Source: an uncultured Massilia sp.
GTDB lineage: Bacteria > Pseudomonadota > Gammaproteobacteria > Burkholderiales > Burkholderiaceae_D
NCBI GenBank assembly: GCA_913777025.1
Contig: CAJYQM010000086.1
Coordinates: forward strand, 52,340 to 116,339
Length of the DNA: 64,000 nucleotides
Reading direction: 5' to 3'
Made by a program: the position numbers and the translations under genes. Under the pieces are notes generated by a model, which saw only the letters and a program-made list of their open reading frames with translations, had not been told where the DNA came from and searched no databases. Shown here piece by piece: positions 39,250 through 53,413 of the stretch (its first letter is position 1; the number at the start of each line of letters is the position of its first letter).

Positions 39250-40083
39250 ATGATGAGTCCAACGGTAGAAACCGCAGCGGCGCATGCGCCGACCGCGGGC
39301 GAGTACATCAACCACCACCTCGGTCACCTGACCAATATCCACCAGGGTTTCATCGTCGACTTCAAGGTCATCAACTACGATACCGTGTTCTGGTCGATCC
39401 TGATGGGCGTCATCGGCGTCTTCGTCATGTGGCTGGGCGCGCGCAAAGCCACCTCGGGCGTGCCGGGCCGCTTCCAGGGCCTGCTGGAAACCGTGGTCGA
39501 GATGGTCGAAGACCAGTCGAAGTCGATCATCCACGGCGACCGCCGCTTCATCGCCCCGCTGGCGCTGACCGTGTTCATCTGGGTGTTCCTGATGAACTGC
39601 ATGGACTTCCTGCCGGTCGACCTGTTCGCAGGCATCTTCAGCGCGCTGGGCATGGGTGAGCCGCACTTCCGTATCGTCCCGACCGCCGACCTGAACGGTC
39701 CGCTGGGCATGTCGCTGGGCGTGCTGGCCGTGGTCCTGTACTACAACGTCAAGATCAAGGGTATCGGCGGCTGGATCCATGAGCTGTTCGCCGCACCGTT
39801 CGGTATTTATATGGCTCCGTTCAACTTCCTGTTGAACCTGATCGAATACGCAGCTCGTACCGTGTCGCTCGGTATGCGACTGTTCGGCAACATGTACGCC
39901 GGCGAGCTGCTGTTCCTGTTGATTGCTCTGCTCGGCGCCCTGGCAACCCCGTTCGGTGTTGTCGGCCACATCATCGCTGGCTCGATCTGGGCAATCTTCC
40001 ACATCCTGATCGTGCTCCTCCAGGCTTTCATCTTCATGATGCTGACGCTGGTGTATATCGGTCAGGCCCACGAGAGCCACTGA
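39250..40083 (+). CDS. atpB: F0F1 ATP synthase subunit A
   Basis: [27 protein letters not shown]...[31 protein letters not shown]. Confidence 0.97.
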   Translation: MMSPTVETAAAHAPTAGEYINHHLGHLTNIHQGFIVDFKVINYDTVFWSILMGVIGVFVMWLGARKATSGVPGRFQGLLETVVEMVEDQSKSIIHGDRRFIAPLALTVFIWVFLMNCMDFLPVDLFAGIFSALGMGEPHFRIVPTADLNGPLGMSLGVLAVVLYYNVKIKGIGGWIHELFAAPFGIYMAPFNFLLNLIEYAARTVSLGMRLFGNMYAGELLFLLIALLGALATPFGVVGHIIAGSIWAIFHILIVLLQAFIFMMLTLVYIGQAHESH

Positions 40084-40150
40084 CCGACGCGATCGCAAGA
40101 ACGACCAAGATAGTGGTAGTAAAGAAGTAGTAATTTTTATAGTTTTTTAA

Positions 40151-40417
<267 letters not shown>

Positions 40418-40495
40418 TCACGCTTTTCACGACAAGTGATCTGAAGAGCCGAACCCCACCGGTTCGGCATCCGTTTTTGTGAGAAGGAATTTACC

Positions 40496-40966
40496 GTGAA
40501 TCTGAACGCAACCTTGATTGTTCAGTTCGTGGTCTTCTTCATCCTGGTGTTCGTCACGATGAAATTCGTGTGGCCGCCGGTGATGAAAGCGCTCGACGAG
40601 CGCGCCGAGAGGATCGCGAACGGCTTGGCCGCCGCTGACCGTGGCAAGGCCCAACTGATCGAAGCCCAAAAGCAGGTAGCTGCCGAGCTGGCCACTACCC
40701 GTGACGAAAGCGCCAAGCGCATCGCCGACGCCGAAAAGCGCGCCAGCGCGATCATCGAAGAAGCCAAGCAGCAAGCGGCTGTCGAAGCCGCCCGCATCGT
40801 GGAAGGCGCGAAGGCCGACGCCGAGCAGCAAGTCACGCGCGCGCGCGAAGAACTGCGTGGCCAGGTTGCCGCTCTCGCCGTCAAGGGCGCCGAGCAGATC
40901 CTGAAGCGCGAAGTGAACGCATCGGCCCACGCCGACCTGCTGTCGCAACTGGCGACCGAGCTCTGA
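40496..40966 (+). CDS. atpF: F0F1 ATP synthase subunit B
   Basis: [51 protein letters not shown]. Confidence 0.97.
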   Translation: MNLNATLIVQFVVFFILVFVTMKFVWPPVMKALDERAERIANGLAAADRGKAQLIEAQKQVAAELATTRDESAKRIADAEKRASAIIEEAKQQAAVEAARIVEGAKADAEQQVTRAREELRGQVAALAVKGAEQILKREVNASAHADLLSQLATEL

Positions 40967-40968
40967 TC

Positions 40969-41502
40969 ATGGCTGAACTCGCAACCGTCGCCCGTCCCTA
41001 TGCCGAAGCGCTGTTCCGTGTCGCCCAGAACGGTGACATGGCAGCCTGGTCCGGCATCGTCGCCGAACTGGCGCAGATCGGCGCCAATCCGGACCTGCAG
41101 GCTTTCGCCAGCAACCCGAACGTCACGTCGGCGCAGCTGGCCGACACGATTGCGTCGCTGGTCAAATCGCCTTTGACCCCTGAGGCGAAGAACTTTATCG
41201 CGATGCTGTCGGAAAACGGCCGCATCGCGTTGCTGCCGGAAATCGCCACCCAGTTCGCCGTGCTCAAGAACGCACAGCTGGGCGCCGCCGATGCGACCGT
41301 CTACAGCGCGTTCGACATCTCGGCGGACCAGGTGAATTCGCTGGTCGCCACGCTGGAAAAGAAATTTGGCCGCAAGCTCAACCCCACGGTCGAGATCGAC
41401 CCGTCGCTGATCGGTGGTGTGCGCGTGGTCGTCGGTGATGAAGTGCTCGATACCTCGGTCCGCGCGAAGCTGCAGCAGATGCACGCCGCGCTGGTCGCCT
41501 GA
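40969..41502 (+). CDS. atpH: F0F1 ATP synthase subunit delta
   Basis: [23 protein letters not shown]...[23 protein letters not shown]. Confidence 0.97.
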   Translation: MAELATVARPYAEALFRVAQNGDMAAWSGIVAELAQIGANPDLQAFASNPNVTSAQLADTIASLVKSPLTPEAKNFIAMLSENGRIALLPEIATQFAVLKNAQLGAADATVYSAFDISADQVNSLVATLEKKFGRKLNPTVEIDPSLIGGVRVVVGDEVLDTSVRAKLQQMHAALVA

Positions 41503-41568
41503 GATCGCACTGTCACTGCGTCCGCGCCCTTGCCCTACGCATCAAGAAACTATTAGGAGTTAGCACTC

Positions 41569-43104
<1,536 letters not shown>

Positions 43105-43168
43105 TCGACTTTCTGATGGATCGCGGGACGGGGGAGCGATTCCCCGTCCTCACAAGGAGTAAGGGCTC

Positions 43169-44050
43169 ATGGCAGCAGGCAAAGAGATACGTGGCAAGAT
43201 CAAGAGCGTAGAAAATACGAAGAAGATCACCAAGGCGATGGAAATGGTCGCCGCATCCAAGATGCGCAAGGCGCAGGACCGGATGCGCGCCGCCCGTCCC
43301 TACAGCGAGAAGGTCCGTAACATCACGGCCAACCTCGCCACTGCGAACCCGGAATACACCCACGCGTTCATGGCGCAAGCCAAGGGCGTCAAGGCGAAAG
43401 CCGTCGGCTTCATCGTCGTCACGACCGACAAGGGTCTGTGCGGCGGCATGAACACCAACGTGCTGCGCCAGGTAACGCAGAAGTCCCGCGAGCTGGAAGC
43501 CGCGGGCAATCGCATTGAAGTCGTCGCGATCGGCAACAAGGGTCTGGGCTTCCTGAACCGCATCGGCGTGAAAGTGGTGTCGCACGTGACCCAGATCGGT
43601 GACACCCCGCACCTGGAAAAGCTGATCGGCCCGATCAAGGTCATGCTCGACGCTTACCAGGATGGCCAGCTGGACGCGGTGTACCTGTGCTACACCAAGT
43701 TCATCAATACCATGCGCCAGGAACCGGTGGTCGAGCAGCTGCTCCCGCTGCCGGCCCAGCACCTGGAAGCCGACAAGGGCGCCCACGCCTGGGATTACAT
43801 CTACGAGCCGGACGCGCAAGTGGTCATCGACGAGCTGCTGGTGCGCTACGTGGAAGCGCTGATCTACCAGGGCGTGGCCGAGAACCTGGCGTCCGAGCAG
43901 TCGGCACGCATGGTGGCGATGAAGGCCGCGACCGACAACGCGGGCAGCGTCATCGGCGAGCTGAAGCTGGTCTACAACAAGACCCGCCAGGCGGCGATTA
44001 CCAAAGAACTCTCCGAGATCGTGTCGGGCGCGGCTGCAATCAGCGGCTAA
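43169..44050 (+). CDS. atpG: F0F1 ATP synthase subunit gamma
   Basis: [39 protein letters not shown]. Confidence 0.98.
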   Translation: MAAGKEIRGKIKSVENTKKITKAMEMVAASKMRKAQDRMRAARPYSEKVRNITANLATANPEYTHAFMAQAKGVKAKAVGFIVVTTDKGLCGGMNTNVLRQVTQKSRELEAAGNRIEVVAIGNKGLGFLNRIGVKVVSHVTQIGDTPHLEKLIGPIKVMLDAYQDGQLDAVYLCYTKFINTMRQEPVVEQLLPLPAQHLEADKGAHAWDYIYEPDAQVVIDELLVRYVEALIYQGVAENLASEQSARMVAMKAATDNAGSVIGELKLVYNKTRQAAITKELSEIVSGAAAISG

Positions 44051-45511
<1,461 letters not shown>

Positions 45512-45538
45512 TCCCGCTAGTCTCTTCAAAGGACACTT

Positions 45539-45964
45539 ATGGCACACACACTTCAAGTTGACGTCGTCTCGGCCGAAGAGTTGATCTTTTCGGGCGAAGC
45601 CGAATTCGTCGCGTTGCCGGGTGAATCGGGTGAGCTGGGTATCTACCCGATGCACACCCCCTTGATCACGCGCATCCGTCCGGGCGCCGTGCGCATCAAA
45701 GTGGCTGGCCGCACCGAAGACGAATTCGTCTTCGTGGCCGGCGGCATCCTGGAAGTCCAGCCGAAAGGCGTGACCGTCCTGGCCGACACCGCGATCCGCG
45801 GCGCCGACCTGGACGAGGCGAAAGCCCAGGAAGCCAAGCGCAAGGCCGAAGAGCTGATGCTGAACAAGGACACGCAGATCGACTACGCCAAGGCGCAAGC
45901 CGAACTGGCGGCCGCGATCGCCCAGCTGGCGGCCATCGCCAAGCTGCGCTCGAAGGGACGCTGA
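45539..45964 (+). CDS. atpC: F0F1 ATP synthase subunit epsilon
   Basis: [46 protein letters not shown]. Confidence 0.97.
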   Translation: MAHTLQVDVVSAEELIFSGEAEFVALPGESGELGIYPMHTPLITRIRPGAVRIKVAGRTEDEFVFVAGGILEVQPKGVTVLADTAIRGADLDEAKAQEAKRKAEELMLNKDTQIDYAKAQAELAAAIAQLAAIAKLRSKGR

Positions 45965-45989
45965 TCGCTGCTGTTACGGTGATCAAATG

Positions 45990-46018
45990 AAAGGCAGCCT
46001 GCGGGCTGCCTTTTTTTA
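45990..46018 (+). terminator. Rho-independent terminator of atp operon
   Basis: AAAGGCAGCC-TGCGG-GCTGCCTTTTTTT. Confidence 0.9.
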
Positions 46019-46150
46019 TTCCCGCCGGGCCGGCGCTGGTCGGCGACTGACGCTGCCGGACCGGCTTGGCGGGCTGGCCTGCGCCGCCCGGCGATATAAA
46101 CCTGATAAGCTAGGTCAACGACAAACCGAGACAATACGACACCGTTGACC

Positions 46151-46579
46151 ATGCGAACCATCGAACAAATCCTCCGTACCGCCAGGAACGTGGCGGTGGT
46201 CGGGCTATCCAGCAATCCCGAACGCACCAGCCACCACGTGGCCGAATACCTGCAGCAGCAGGGCTACCGCATCCTCCCCGTCAACCCGGTGTATGCCGGC
46301 CAGCAGATCCTCGGCGAGACCGTGCACGCGACGCTGCAGGAAGCCGCCGACGCGCTCGCCCAGGACGGCCAGCGCATCGACATCGTCGATTGCTTCCGCA
46401 AGTCCGAAGACATTCCGCCGATCGCCCAGGATGCCATCGATGTGCGCGCCGGCACGCTGTGGATGCAGCTGGACATCGAGAACCGCAAGGCGGCCGACCT
46501 GGCGCGCGCGGCCGGCCTGGACGTGGTCATGAACCACTGCATGCTGATCGAGCACCGCAAGCTGGACGGCGCCGCATGA
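46151..46579 (+). CDS. CoA-binding protein (YccU-like)
   Basis: MRTIEQILRTARNVAVVGLSSNPERTSHHVAEYLQQQGYRILPVNPV. Confidence 0.9.
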   Translation: MRTIEQILRTARNVAVVGLSSNPERTSHHVAEYLQQQGYRILPVNPVYAGQQILGETVHATLQEAADALAQDGQRIDIVDCFRKSEDIPPIAQDAIDVRAGTLWMQLDIENRKAADLARAAGLDVVMNHCMLIEHRKLDGAA

Positions 46580-47451
46580 AGGCGCTGGAACGCTTCCGCG
46601 CGCCCGCCAAGCTGGTATTGCGCGACGAGGATGCCGGCGCCACCCCGCTGCGCGAGAATGGGCATAACGGCGGCAAGAACGGCGACAAGAACGGCAAGAA
46701 CGGCGGCAACGGCAATGGCAAAAGCGAGATCAAGGAAGGTGAGCGCACGTTGACGGCGGAACTGGGCGCCGAGGCCGCCAAGCTGCAGGAAAGGCTGTAC
46801 GCCGCGCGCCAGCGCAAGCTGCTGCTGGTATTGCAGGGCATGGACACGTCGGGCAAGGATGGCACGGTCAGCGCGCTGTTCTCGCAGATCAACCCGATGG
46901 GCCTGCGCGCCACGGCCTTTGCCGCGCCCACCGAACGCGAACGCGCGCACGACTTCCTGTGGCGGGTGCACGCCCACGTGCCGGGCAATGGCCAGATCGC
47001 GATCTTCAACCGCAGCCATTACGAGGACGTGCTGGTGCCGCGCATACTGGGCGACCTCGACGGCAAGGCGCTGAAACGCCGTTATGCGCACATCCGCGAC
47101 TTCGAGAGCATGCTCCACGAGACCGGCACCACGATCATGAAGGTGTTCCTGCACATCTCGAAGGACGAACAGAAGAAGCGCCTGCAGGCGCGCTTGGACG
47201 ACCCGGAAAAGCACTGGAAGTTCGACCCGGCCGACCTGGCGGCGCGCGAGAAGTGGGATGACTACCAGCGCGCCTACGAGGACGCCATCGTCGCCACCGA
47301 CGCCGACCACGCGCCCTGGTACATCGTGCCGGCCGATTCCAAGACCCACCGCAACCTGATCATCGGCCACCTGCTACTCGAGACGATGCAGGGCATGCAC
47401 CTGGAATGGCCGGAACCGAAAGCCGATTTGTCGAAAGTGAAGGTGGACTGA
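46576..47451 (+). CDS. Polyphosphate kinase 2 family protein
   Basis: LLVLQGMDTSGKDGTVSALFSQINPMGLRATAFAAPTERERAHDFLWRVHAHVPGNGQIAIFNRSHYEDVLVPR. Confidence 0.93.
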   Translation: MKALERFRAPAKLVLRDEDAGATPLRENGHNGGKNGDKNGKNGGNGNGKSEIKEGERTLTAELGAEAAKLQERLYAARQRKLLLVLQGMDTSGKDGTVSALFSQINPMGLRATAFAAPTERERAHDFLWRVHAHVPGNGQIAIFNRSHYEDVLVPRILGDLDGKALKRRYAHIRDFESMLHETGTTIMKVFLHISKDEQKKRLQARLDDPEKHWKFDPADLAAREKWDDYQRAYEDAIVATDADHAPWYIVPADSKTHRNLIIGHLLLETMQGMHLEWPEPKADLSKVKVD

Positions 47452-47496
47452 GCTAGAATTGCAATCCCATCCACGATCACTACCGGGCCTTCCGCC

Positions 47497-48105
47497 ATGT
47501 CCAAGACCACCGCTCTGCTGCTTTCCTCCGGCGCCGCCGCGTTTGCTTTTGCCGCGCTCGCCACCACCGCGCCGGCACCGGCGCAAGCCCGGGACCAGGC
47601 GCCCGCGGCAGCCAAGGCCCCGGCATCCTGCCCGGCCGTGCTGAAGCACAGTTTCAAGCGCCTGCAGGACGAGGCGCCGCAGGACCTGTGCCAGTACGCC
47701 GGCAAGGTGGTGCTGGTGGTGAACACCGCCAGCTACTGCGGCTACACCAAGCAGTACGAAGGCCTGGAAAAGTTATACAGCAAGTACAGCGGGCGTGGCC
47801 TGGTCGTACTCGGCTTCCCGTCGAACGATTTCAAGCAGGAAGACGCGGATTCGAAAAAGATCGCCGACCTGTGCTTCAACACCTATGGCGTGAAGTTCCC
47901 GATGTTCGCCAGCACCGTGGTCAGCGGCGACGGCGCGAATCCGCTGTATGCGGAACTGATCAAGGCGACCGGCAACCAGCCGAAATGGAATTTCAATAAA
48001 TACCTGATCGACCGCAATGGCAAGGTGGTCGAGTACTTCCCGAGCAAGGTGACGCCGGAAGATCCGGCGCTGGTGGGCAAGATCGAGCAGGCGCTCGGAG
48101 GCTGA
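47497..48105 (+). CDS. Glutathione peroxidase (exported)
   Basis: GKVVLVVNTASYCGYTKQYEGLEKLYSKYSGRGLVVLGFPSNDF. Confidence 0.92.
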   Translation: MSKTTALLLSSGAAAFAFAALATTAPAPAQARDQAPAAAKAPASCPAVLKHSFKRLQDEAPQDLCQYAGKVVLVVNTASYCGYTKQYEGLEKLYSKYSGRGLVVLGFPSNDFKQEDADSKKIADLCFNTYGVKFPMFASTVVSGDGANPLYAELIKATGNQPKWNFNKYLIDRNGKVVEYFPSKVTPEDPALVGKIEQALGG

Positions 48106-48137
48106 ACATTCGCCCATTTGGGCTGTTCATGGTGGTT

Positions 48138-48151
48138 TTGATGCACATCAA
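48138..48151. promoter_or_regulatory. Consensus FNR/Anr-type binding site
   Basis: TTGATGCACATCAA matches TTGATNNNNATCAA exactly; upstream of ompW. Confidence 0.8.
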
Positions 48152-48217
48152 CGATTTCGTTGAGGCAAAACAATATCCTTCTCTTCGCTGAACAACAACA
48201 CGAAGAAAGGTAACACC

Positions 48218-48835
48218 ATGAAAAAGTCGATCCTGAAACTGATGATGGCCGTGCTCGGCCTGGCCGCCATGACGGCGCCCGCCCTGGCGCAGGAATCGCC
48301 GTGGCTGGTGCGCGCACGTGCGGTCCACATCGATCCGGCCGACAAGTCCGATCCCATCGGCGGCACCGGCGCCGCCGACCGCCTGCACGTGAGCGACAAG
48401 TGGATCCCCGAAGTCGACATCTCGTATTTTTTCACCCCGAACTGGGCGGCGGAACTGATCCTGACGTATCCGCAAAAGCATGACGTGACCCTGGACGGCG
48501 CCCGCATCGGCAGCTTCAAGCACCTGCCGCCGACCTTGACCGCGCAATACCACTTCCTGCCGGGCGCCACGATCGACCCGTATGTCGGTGCCGGCGTCAA
48601 CTACACGCTGCTGTCGAAGGTGAACCTGCTGAACGGCGGTGCCCGCCTCGAGCACGACAGCGTGGGCCTGGCGCTGCAAGCGGGCGCCGACTTCCGCATC
48701 GACGACCACTGGTCGGTCAACCTGGACGTCAAGAAGCTGCAGATCCGCAGCGACGTCATGATCGGCGGCGCGCGCGCCAGCCGGGTGAAGGTCGATCCGC
48801 TGCTGGTCGGCCTGGGCGTGGGCTACCGCTTTTAA
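48218..48835 (+). CDS. ompW: OmpW family outer membrane protein
   Basis: SPWLVRARAVHIDPADKSDPI...DRLHVSDKWIPEVDISYFFTPNWAAELILTYPQKHDV; C-terminal YRF. Confidence 0.93.
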   Translation: MKKSILKLMMAVLGLAAMTAPALAQESPWLVRARAVHIDPADKSDPIGGTGAADRLHVSDKWIPEVDISYFFTPNWAAELILTYPQKHDVTLDGARIGSFKHLPPTLTAQYHFLPGATIDPYVGAGVNYTLLSKVNLLNGGARLEHDSVGLALQAGADFRIDDHWSVNLDVKKLQIRSDVMIGGARASRVKVDPLLVGLGVGYRF

Positions 48836-48884
48836 GCGCGCCGCTTGCCACCCCCTTAAACTTTTCGCTTCCTCCAAGAGCGTT

Positions 48885-48908
48885 GCCGGCCCCGGGCCGG
48901 CTTTTTTT
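48885..48908 (+). terminator. Rho-independent terminator
   Basis: GCCGGCC-CCG-GGCCGGC + T7. Confidence 0.85.
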
Positions 48909-50763
48909 ATTCGGCCAGCACCGCCCGCAAGGGCCCGCGCAGCGCATTGCACACTACGATCTCCTGCGCCCGCAACAGGGTCGCGCGCGCGATCGGGACT
49001 TCGATGGCGGACCAGGCCGGGTCGTCCAGCAGCACGCTCCTCATCACGCCCGGCAGCACGCCCGAGGACAGCGGCGGCGTGTACCAGCGCTCCTTGACGC
49101 GCACGAACACGTTGCTGCGGCCGCCTTCCGTCAATTCGTCGCGCTCGTTGAAGAACAGGGTGTCGAAGGCGCCTTGCGCCTCGGCGGCGCGCCAGGCGGC
49201 ATCGTAGCGGGCGCGCACGCTGGTCTTATGGCGCAGGAACAGGTCGTTCGAGTCGGTCGGCGCATCGGCCAGCAGCACGCGCACCGGTTCGCCGAGGGGC
49301 GCGAGGACGCCGGTCTGCGCCGTGACCTCGCCATCCTGGCGCAAGGCCAGGCGCAGGCGGTGCGGCACGCCGGGCGGCAGCACGCTGCTGGCGGCCAGCG
49401 CGCCGGCGCGCACCAGGTCCTCGCTGAACGGGTAGCCGAAATAGTCGCACGAGGCCCGCAGGCGCGCCAGGTGCCGCTCCAGGTGGCGGCAGCCGTCTTC
49501 GCGCGTCGCGTGCATCGTCTCGAAGATCTCGACATCGTTCGGCAGGCCGGTGAGGAAGGACGCCTTGAGCCGGCACTCGGCATATTCGGAGCCCGCGTCG
49601 CTGTCGTGCACGATGCCGGCGCCGACGCCGAGTTCCCCGTGCCGCACGCCGCCGTGTTCGGGCTGCAGCACCAGGGTGCGGATCGGCACGGACAGGCAGA
49701 AGTCGCCGAACGGTGTCTCCGATGGCGCCGCGCGACCGGCCGGGCTCAAGACCGGATCGATCCAGCCGAGCGCGCCCGTATAGATGCCGCGCGCCGCCGG
49801 CTCCAGTTCGTGGATGATTTCCATCGTGCGCCGCTTGGGCGCGCCGGTGATCGAGCCGCAGGGGTAGAGCGCCTCGAAGATGGCGGCCAGGCCGGTGCCG
49901 GGCTGCAGCTGGGCCTGGACGGTCGAGGTCATCTGCAGCACGCGGCCGTAGGGACGCACCTCGAACAGCGACGGCACGCCGACGCTGCCGGTGCGCGCGA
50001 TGCGTCCCAGGTCGTTGCGCAGCAGGTCGACGATCATGAGGTTTTCGGCGCGGTTCTTCGGGTCCGCGGCCAGCGCCTGCGCGCGCACGGCGTTCTCCGC
50101 CTCGTCGGCGCCGCTTGGTGCCGTGCCCTTCATCGGGCGCGCCAGCAGGCGGCCGGCATCCATGCGCACGAACAGCTCCGGCGACAGCGACAGCACCGTC
50201 CTGCCGTCGGGCAGGCCAATCAGGGCGCCGTAGGGCACCGGCTGGCGCGCGCGCAGGCGCGCGTACAGCGCGAAGACGGAACCGAAGGCGTCGAAGCGCA
50301 GGCGGTAGGTGTAATTCACCTGGTAGGTGTCGCCGGCCTCGATGTAGTCGCGGATGGTGGCGATGGCTTGCGCGAAGGCGGCGTCGTCGACGTTCGGGCG
50401 CACCGCGGCGATCCCGGCCGGGCCCGCCGGCGCCGCGGCGATGCGCGCGTCGAGCCAGGCGGCGACCTGGACGGCGTCCAGAGTCCGGTAGCGTTCGAAC
50501 AGCAGCACCTGCGCCAGCGGCCCGTCGATGGGGTGGGTGGCGATGCCCAGCAGCTGCTCGCCCAGTTCGTAGGTCAGCACCGGTACCGCGTACAGGCCGC
50601 GCGCCAGCGCCTGCTCCAGCTGCGCCAGCAGCTGCGGCCATTCTTCGATCGCGTGGCAGGCCAGGGTGCCGGCGTGGTCCAGGTACAGGCGCGAGCGCAC
50701 GTGGCGCTCGCCGCCGGGACCGGCGTCGTCGAGCAGCGCGAAAGTCAAACCGGGGGTGTCCAT
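48907..50763 (-). CDS. pabB: Bifunctional aminodeoxychorismate synthase component I / 4-amino-4-deoxychorismate lyase
   Basis: GDTYQVNYTYRLRF...RPMKGTAPSGADEAEN...CGSITGAPKRRTMEIIHELE plus C-terminal PabC-like domain FNERDELTEGGRSNVFV. Confidence 0.93.
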   Translation of the reverse strand: MDTPGLTFALLDDAGPGGERHVRSRLYLDHAGTLACHAIEEWPQLLAQLEQALARGLYAVPVLTYELGEQLLGIATHPIDGPLAQVLLFERYRTLDAVQVAAWLDARIAAAPAGPAGIAAVRPNVDDAAFAQAIATIRDYIEAGDTYQVNYTYRLRFDAFGSVFALYARLRARQPVPYGALIGLPDGRTVLSLSPELFVRMDAGRLLARPMKGTAPSGADEAENAVRAQALAADPKNRAENLMIVDLLRNDLGRIARTGSVGVPSLFEVRPYGRVLQMTSTVQAQLQPGTGLAAIFEALYPCGSITGAPKRRTMEIIHELEPAARGIYTGALGWIDPVLSPAGRAAPSETPFGDFCLSVPIRTLVLQPEHGGVRHGELGVGAGIVHDSDAGSEYAECRLKASFLTGLPNDVEIFETMHATREDGCRHLERHLARLRASCDYFGYPFSEDLVRAGALAASSVLPPGVPHRLRLALRQDGEVTAQTGVLAPLGEPVRVLLADAPTDSNDLFLRHKTSVRARYDAAWRAAEAQGAFDTLFFNERDELTEGGRSNVFVRVKERWYTPPLSSGVLPGVMRSVLLDDPAWSAIEVPIARATLLRAQEIVVCNALRGPLRAVLAE

Positions 50764-50764
50764 C

Positions 50765-51343
50765 TCAGGCGGCCAGCAGCAGGGCCAGCTGCAGCGGGCT
50801 GTTTTCCGCCGGGTGCTGCCTGAAGCCGGTCTTGGCGTAGCGGTGCCAGCGCCCGGTGACGTAGGAGACCAGCATGGCGGCGCGCGCGGCGACGTCTTCC
50901 TCGCGGCCGTGGCCCTGGGTGGCGGCCACGCGCAGGGCGCCCTTGAAGGCCATCTCGACCTTGTCGTAGAACCCGTTCATGCGCAGCTGCAGGCGCTCAT
51001 CCTCGCCGACCAGCGCATCGCCGATCAGGACCCGGGTCATGCCCGGATTGTTGGCGGAAAAGGCCAGCAGCATCTGCAGCATCGCGTGCGCCTGGGCGAC
51101 GCCGTTTTCCTCGCGCTCGGTGATCTGGTTGATCACGCCGAACACGCTGGACTCGATGAATTCGATCAGGCCCTCGAACATCTGCGCCTTGCTGGCGAAG
51201 TGGCGGTACAGTGCCGCTTCCGATACCGACAGTTTCGCGGCCAGCGCCGCGGTCGTGATCTTTTCGCCTTTCGGATGTTCGAGCATGGCCGCCAAGGCCT
51301 GGAGGATCTGGAGTTTGCGCTGCCCTGGCTTGGTGCTTGCCAT
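50765..51343 (-). CDS. slmA: Nucleoid occlusion factor SlmA (TetR fold)
   Basis: GQRKLQILQALAAMLEHPKGEKITTAALAAKLSVSEAALYRHFASKAQMFEGLIEFIE. Confidence 0.92.
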   Translation of the reverse strand: MASTKPGQRKLQILQALAAMLEHPKGEKITTAALAAKLSVSEAALYRHFASKAQMFEGLIEFIESSVFGVINQITEREENGVAQAHAMLQMLLAFSANNPGMTRVLIGDALVGEDERLQLRMNGFYDKVEMAFKGALRVAATQGHGREEDVAARAAMLVSYVTGRWHRYAKTGFRQHPAENSPLQLALLLAA

Positions 51344-51374
51344 ATCGTTTTCAGGTTCCCGTGTTATATCGTTT

Positions 51375-52097
51375 TTATGAACGCAGCCGGTGCAGTTGGC
51401 CCGGCAGTCGAAGCACGGATTTTACTTTGACATCGACGTAACCGGGGCGTTTGACCATCTTCGGCAGAGGGGCCTTGCCGATCGGGTCGCTGTAGCGCAG
51501 GTACTGGGTGACCCAGGCGGTGCGCAGGCCGAGCTGTCTGGCGTGCTTCAGGTTGACCAGCGTGTCCTCGACCAGCACGCAGCGCCGCGCCGCCAGCCCG
51601 TGCTTGCGCAGCAGCCGGCGCAGCATCAGCTTCGAGGGTTTCGGACGCAGCTGGCCGTGCACGTGCATGTCCTCGATCGCGATGTGGTGGGCGAAGTGGC
51701 GCTGCAGGCCGAGGTGGCGCACCACGCCCGTCGAGTAGGTGGTCGGCGCGTTGGTCAGCAGGATCTTGCGGCCGGGCAGGCGCCGCAGCAGTTTCGACAG
51801 GCCGCGCTCGAAGCGGATCATCTCGTGCAGGGCGCCGATGTCGTGGGTCTCGCGCAGGAAATCGGCGGGGTCGACCTGGTGGTGCCGGATCATGCCGAGC
51901 AGGGTGGCGCCGTATTTCTTCCAGTAGCCGATCCGGGCCGCGTTGACGGCCTCGCGGGTGGCAGGGGTGGTGCCGTCGCCCAGCACGCGCGCGATATAGG
52001 TGTTCATGTTGGCGCTGATGGCCGGGAAGATCGCGTGCGAGGCGTCGTGCAGGGTGTTGTCGAGGTCGAACAACCAGGTGATGGGGGACTTGGACAC
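51375..52097 (-). CDS. Pyrimidine 5'-nucleotidase (HAD superfamily)
   Basis: TWLFDLDNTLHDASHAIFPAISANMNTYIARVLG. Confidence 0.93.
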   Translation of the reverse strand: MSKSPITWLFDLDNTLHDASHAIFPAISANMNTYIARVLGDGTTPATREAVNAARIGYWKKYGATLLGMIRHHQVDPADFLRETHDIGALHEMIRFERGLSKLLRRLPGRKILLTNAPTTYSTGVVRHLGLQRHFAHHIAIEDMHVHGQLRPKPSKLMLRRLLRKHGLAARRCVLVEDTLVNLKHARQLGLRTAWVTQYLRYSDPIGKAPLPKMVKRPGYVDVKVKSVLRLPGQLHRLRS

Positions 52098-52150
52098 GGG
52101 GCAGCCAGAATAAGAAACAGCTGACGATTATATCGGGAGGCTGCAGGGAT

Positions 52151-52184
52151 AAAAAAAATGCCTCCGCGAGGGAGGCATTTTTTC
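52151..52184. terminator. Bidirectional-type terminator downstream of tRNA genes
   Basis: AAAAAAAATGCCTCC-GCGA-GGGAGGCATTTTTT. Confidence 0.8.
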
Positions 52185-52190
52185 TGATTC

Positions 52191-52267
52191 TGGCGGAGCG
52201 GACGGGGCTCGAACCCGCGACCCCCGGCGTGACAGGCCGGTATTCTAACCAACTGAACTACCGCTCC
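52191..52267 (-). tRNA. tRNA-Asp(GTC)
   Basis: GGAGCGGTAGTTCAGTTGGTTAGAATACCGGCCTGTCACGCCGGGGGTCGCGGGTTCGAGCCCCGTCCGCTCCGCCA. Confidence 0.97.
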
Positions 52268-52270
52268 AGG

Positions 52271-52345
<75 letters not shown>

Positions 52346-52382
52346 ATCGTCATTTCGCGGCCACTTTCGCGGCTGCAAAATT

Positions 52383-53309
52383 TCAGTGAGACCGGATCAT
52401 AGTGCCAAAGGCCTGTTCGGTCAAGACTTCCAGCAATAAAGAGTGCTCGATACGGCCATCGATGATGTGAACGGTGTTCACGCCCGACTTGGCGGCGTCC
52501 AGCGCCGACGAGATTTTCGGCAGCATGCCGCCGGAAATCGTGCCGTCCGCGAACATCTCGTCGATCTCGCGCGCCGACAGGTCGGTGACCAGGTTGCCCT
52601 GCTTGTCCTGCACGCCGGCGATGTTGGTCATCATGATCAGCTTTTCGGCTTTCAGGATTTCCGCGATCTTGCCGGCGACCACGTCGGCATTGATGTTGTA
52701 GGCTTGTCCGTCCTGGCCGAAGCCGATCGGCGAGATGATCGGGATGAAGGCGTCGTCCTGCAGGGCTTTCACCACGGCCGGATTGATCGCCTCGATTTCG
52801 CCGACGAAGCCGATGTCGAGGAATTCGCCCGGCTTTTCCTTGTCCGGCATCGCCATGCGGCGTGCGCGGATCAGGCCGCCGTCCTTGCCGGTGAGGCCCA
52901 CGGCCTGGCCACCGTAGTGGTTGATCAGCATGACGATGTCCTGCTGCACCTCGCCGCCCAGCACCCACTCGACCACTTCCATGGTCTCTTCGTCGGTGAT
53001 GCGCATGCCTTGCACGAAGGTGCCCTGCTTGCCGATCTTCTTGAGCGCGTTGTCGATCTGCGGACCGCCGCCATGCACCACCACCGGGTTCATGCCGACC
53101 AGTTTCAACAGGATGACGTCGCGCGCGAAGCCGTGCTTCAGGCGCTCGTCGGTCATCGCGTTGCCGCCGTATTTGATGACGATGGTTTTACCGTGGAAAT
53201 TACGGATGTAGGGGAGCGCTTCGGCCAGGATCTGCGCCTTGATCTGCGGCGAGACCGCAGTCAGGTCATTGTTCTGGTCGTCGCCCAATGGGTTCAGCGT
53301 AGCGTTCAT
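52383..53309 (-). CDS. argB: Acetylglutamate kinase
   Basis: [46 protein letters not shown]. Confidence 0.97.
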   Translation of the reverse strand: MNATLNPLGDDQNNDLTAVSPQIKAQILAEALPYIRNFHGKTIVIKYGGNAMTDERLKHGFARDVILLKLVGMNPVVVHGGGPQIDNALKKIGKQGTFVQGMRITDEETMEVVEWVLGGEVQQDIVMLINHYGGQAVGLTGKDGGLIRARRMAMPDKEKPGEFLDIGFVGEIEAINPAVVKALQDDAFIPIISPIGFGQDGQAYNINADVVAGKIAEILKAEKLIMMTNIAGVQDKQGNLVTDLSAREIDEMFADGTISGGMLPKISSALDAAKSGVNTVHIIDGRIEHSLLLEVLTEQAFGTMIRSH

Positions 53310-53413
53310 GGGGGTCCAAAAAGAATTTGCGAGATTTTACAGGCAATGTGCCATCGCGGTGGGCATTATAGACACTTCCATGTTGTATTTTCCTGGTTTC
53401 GAAAGGACAGCGT

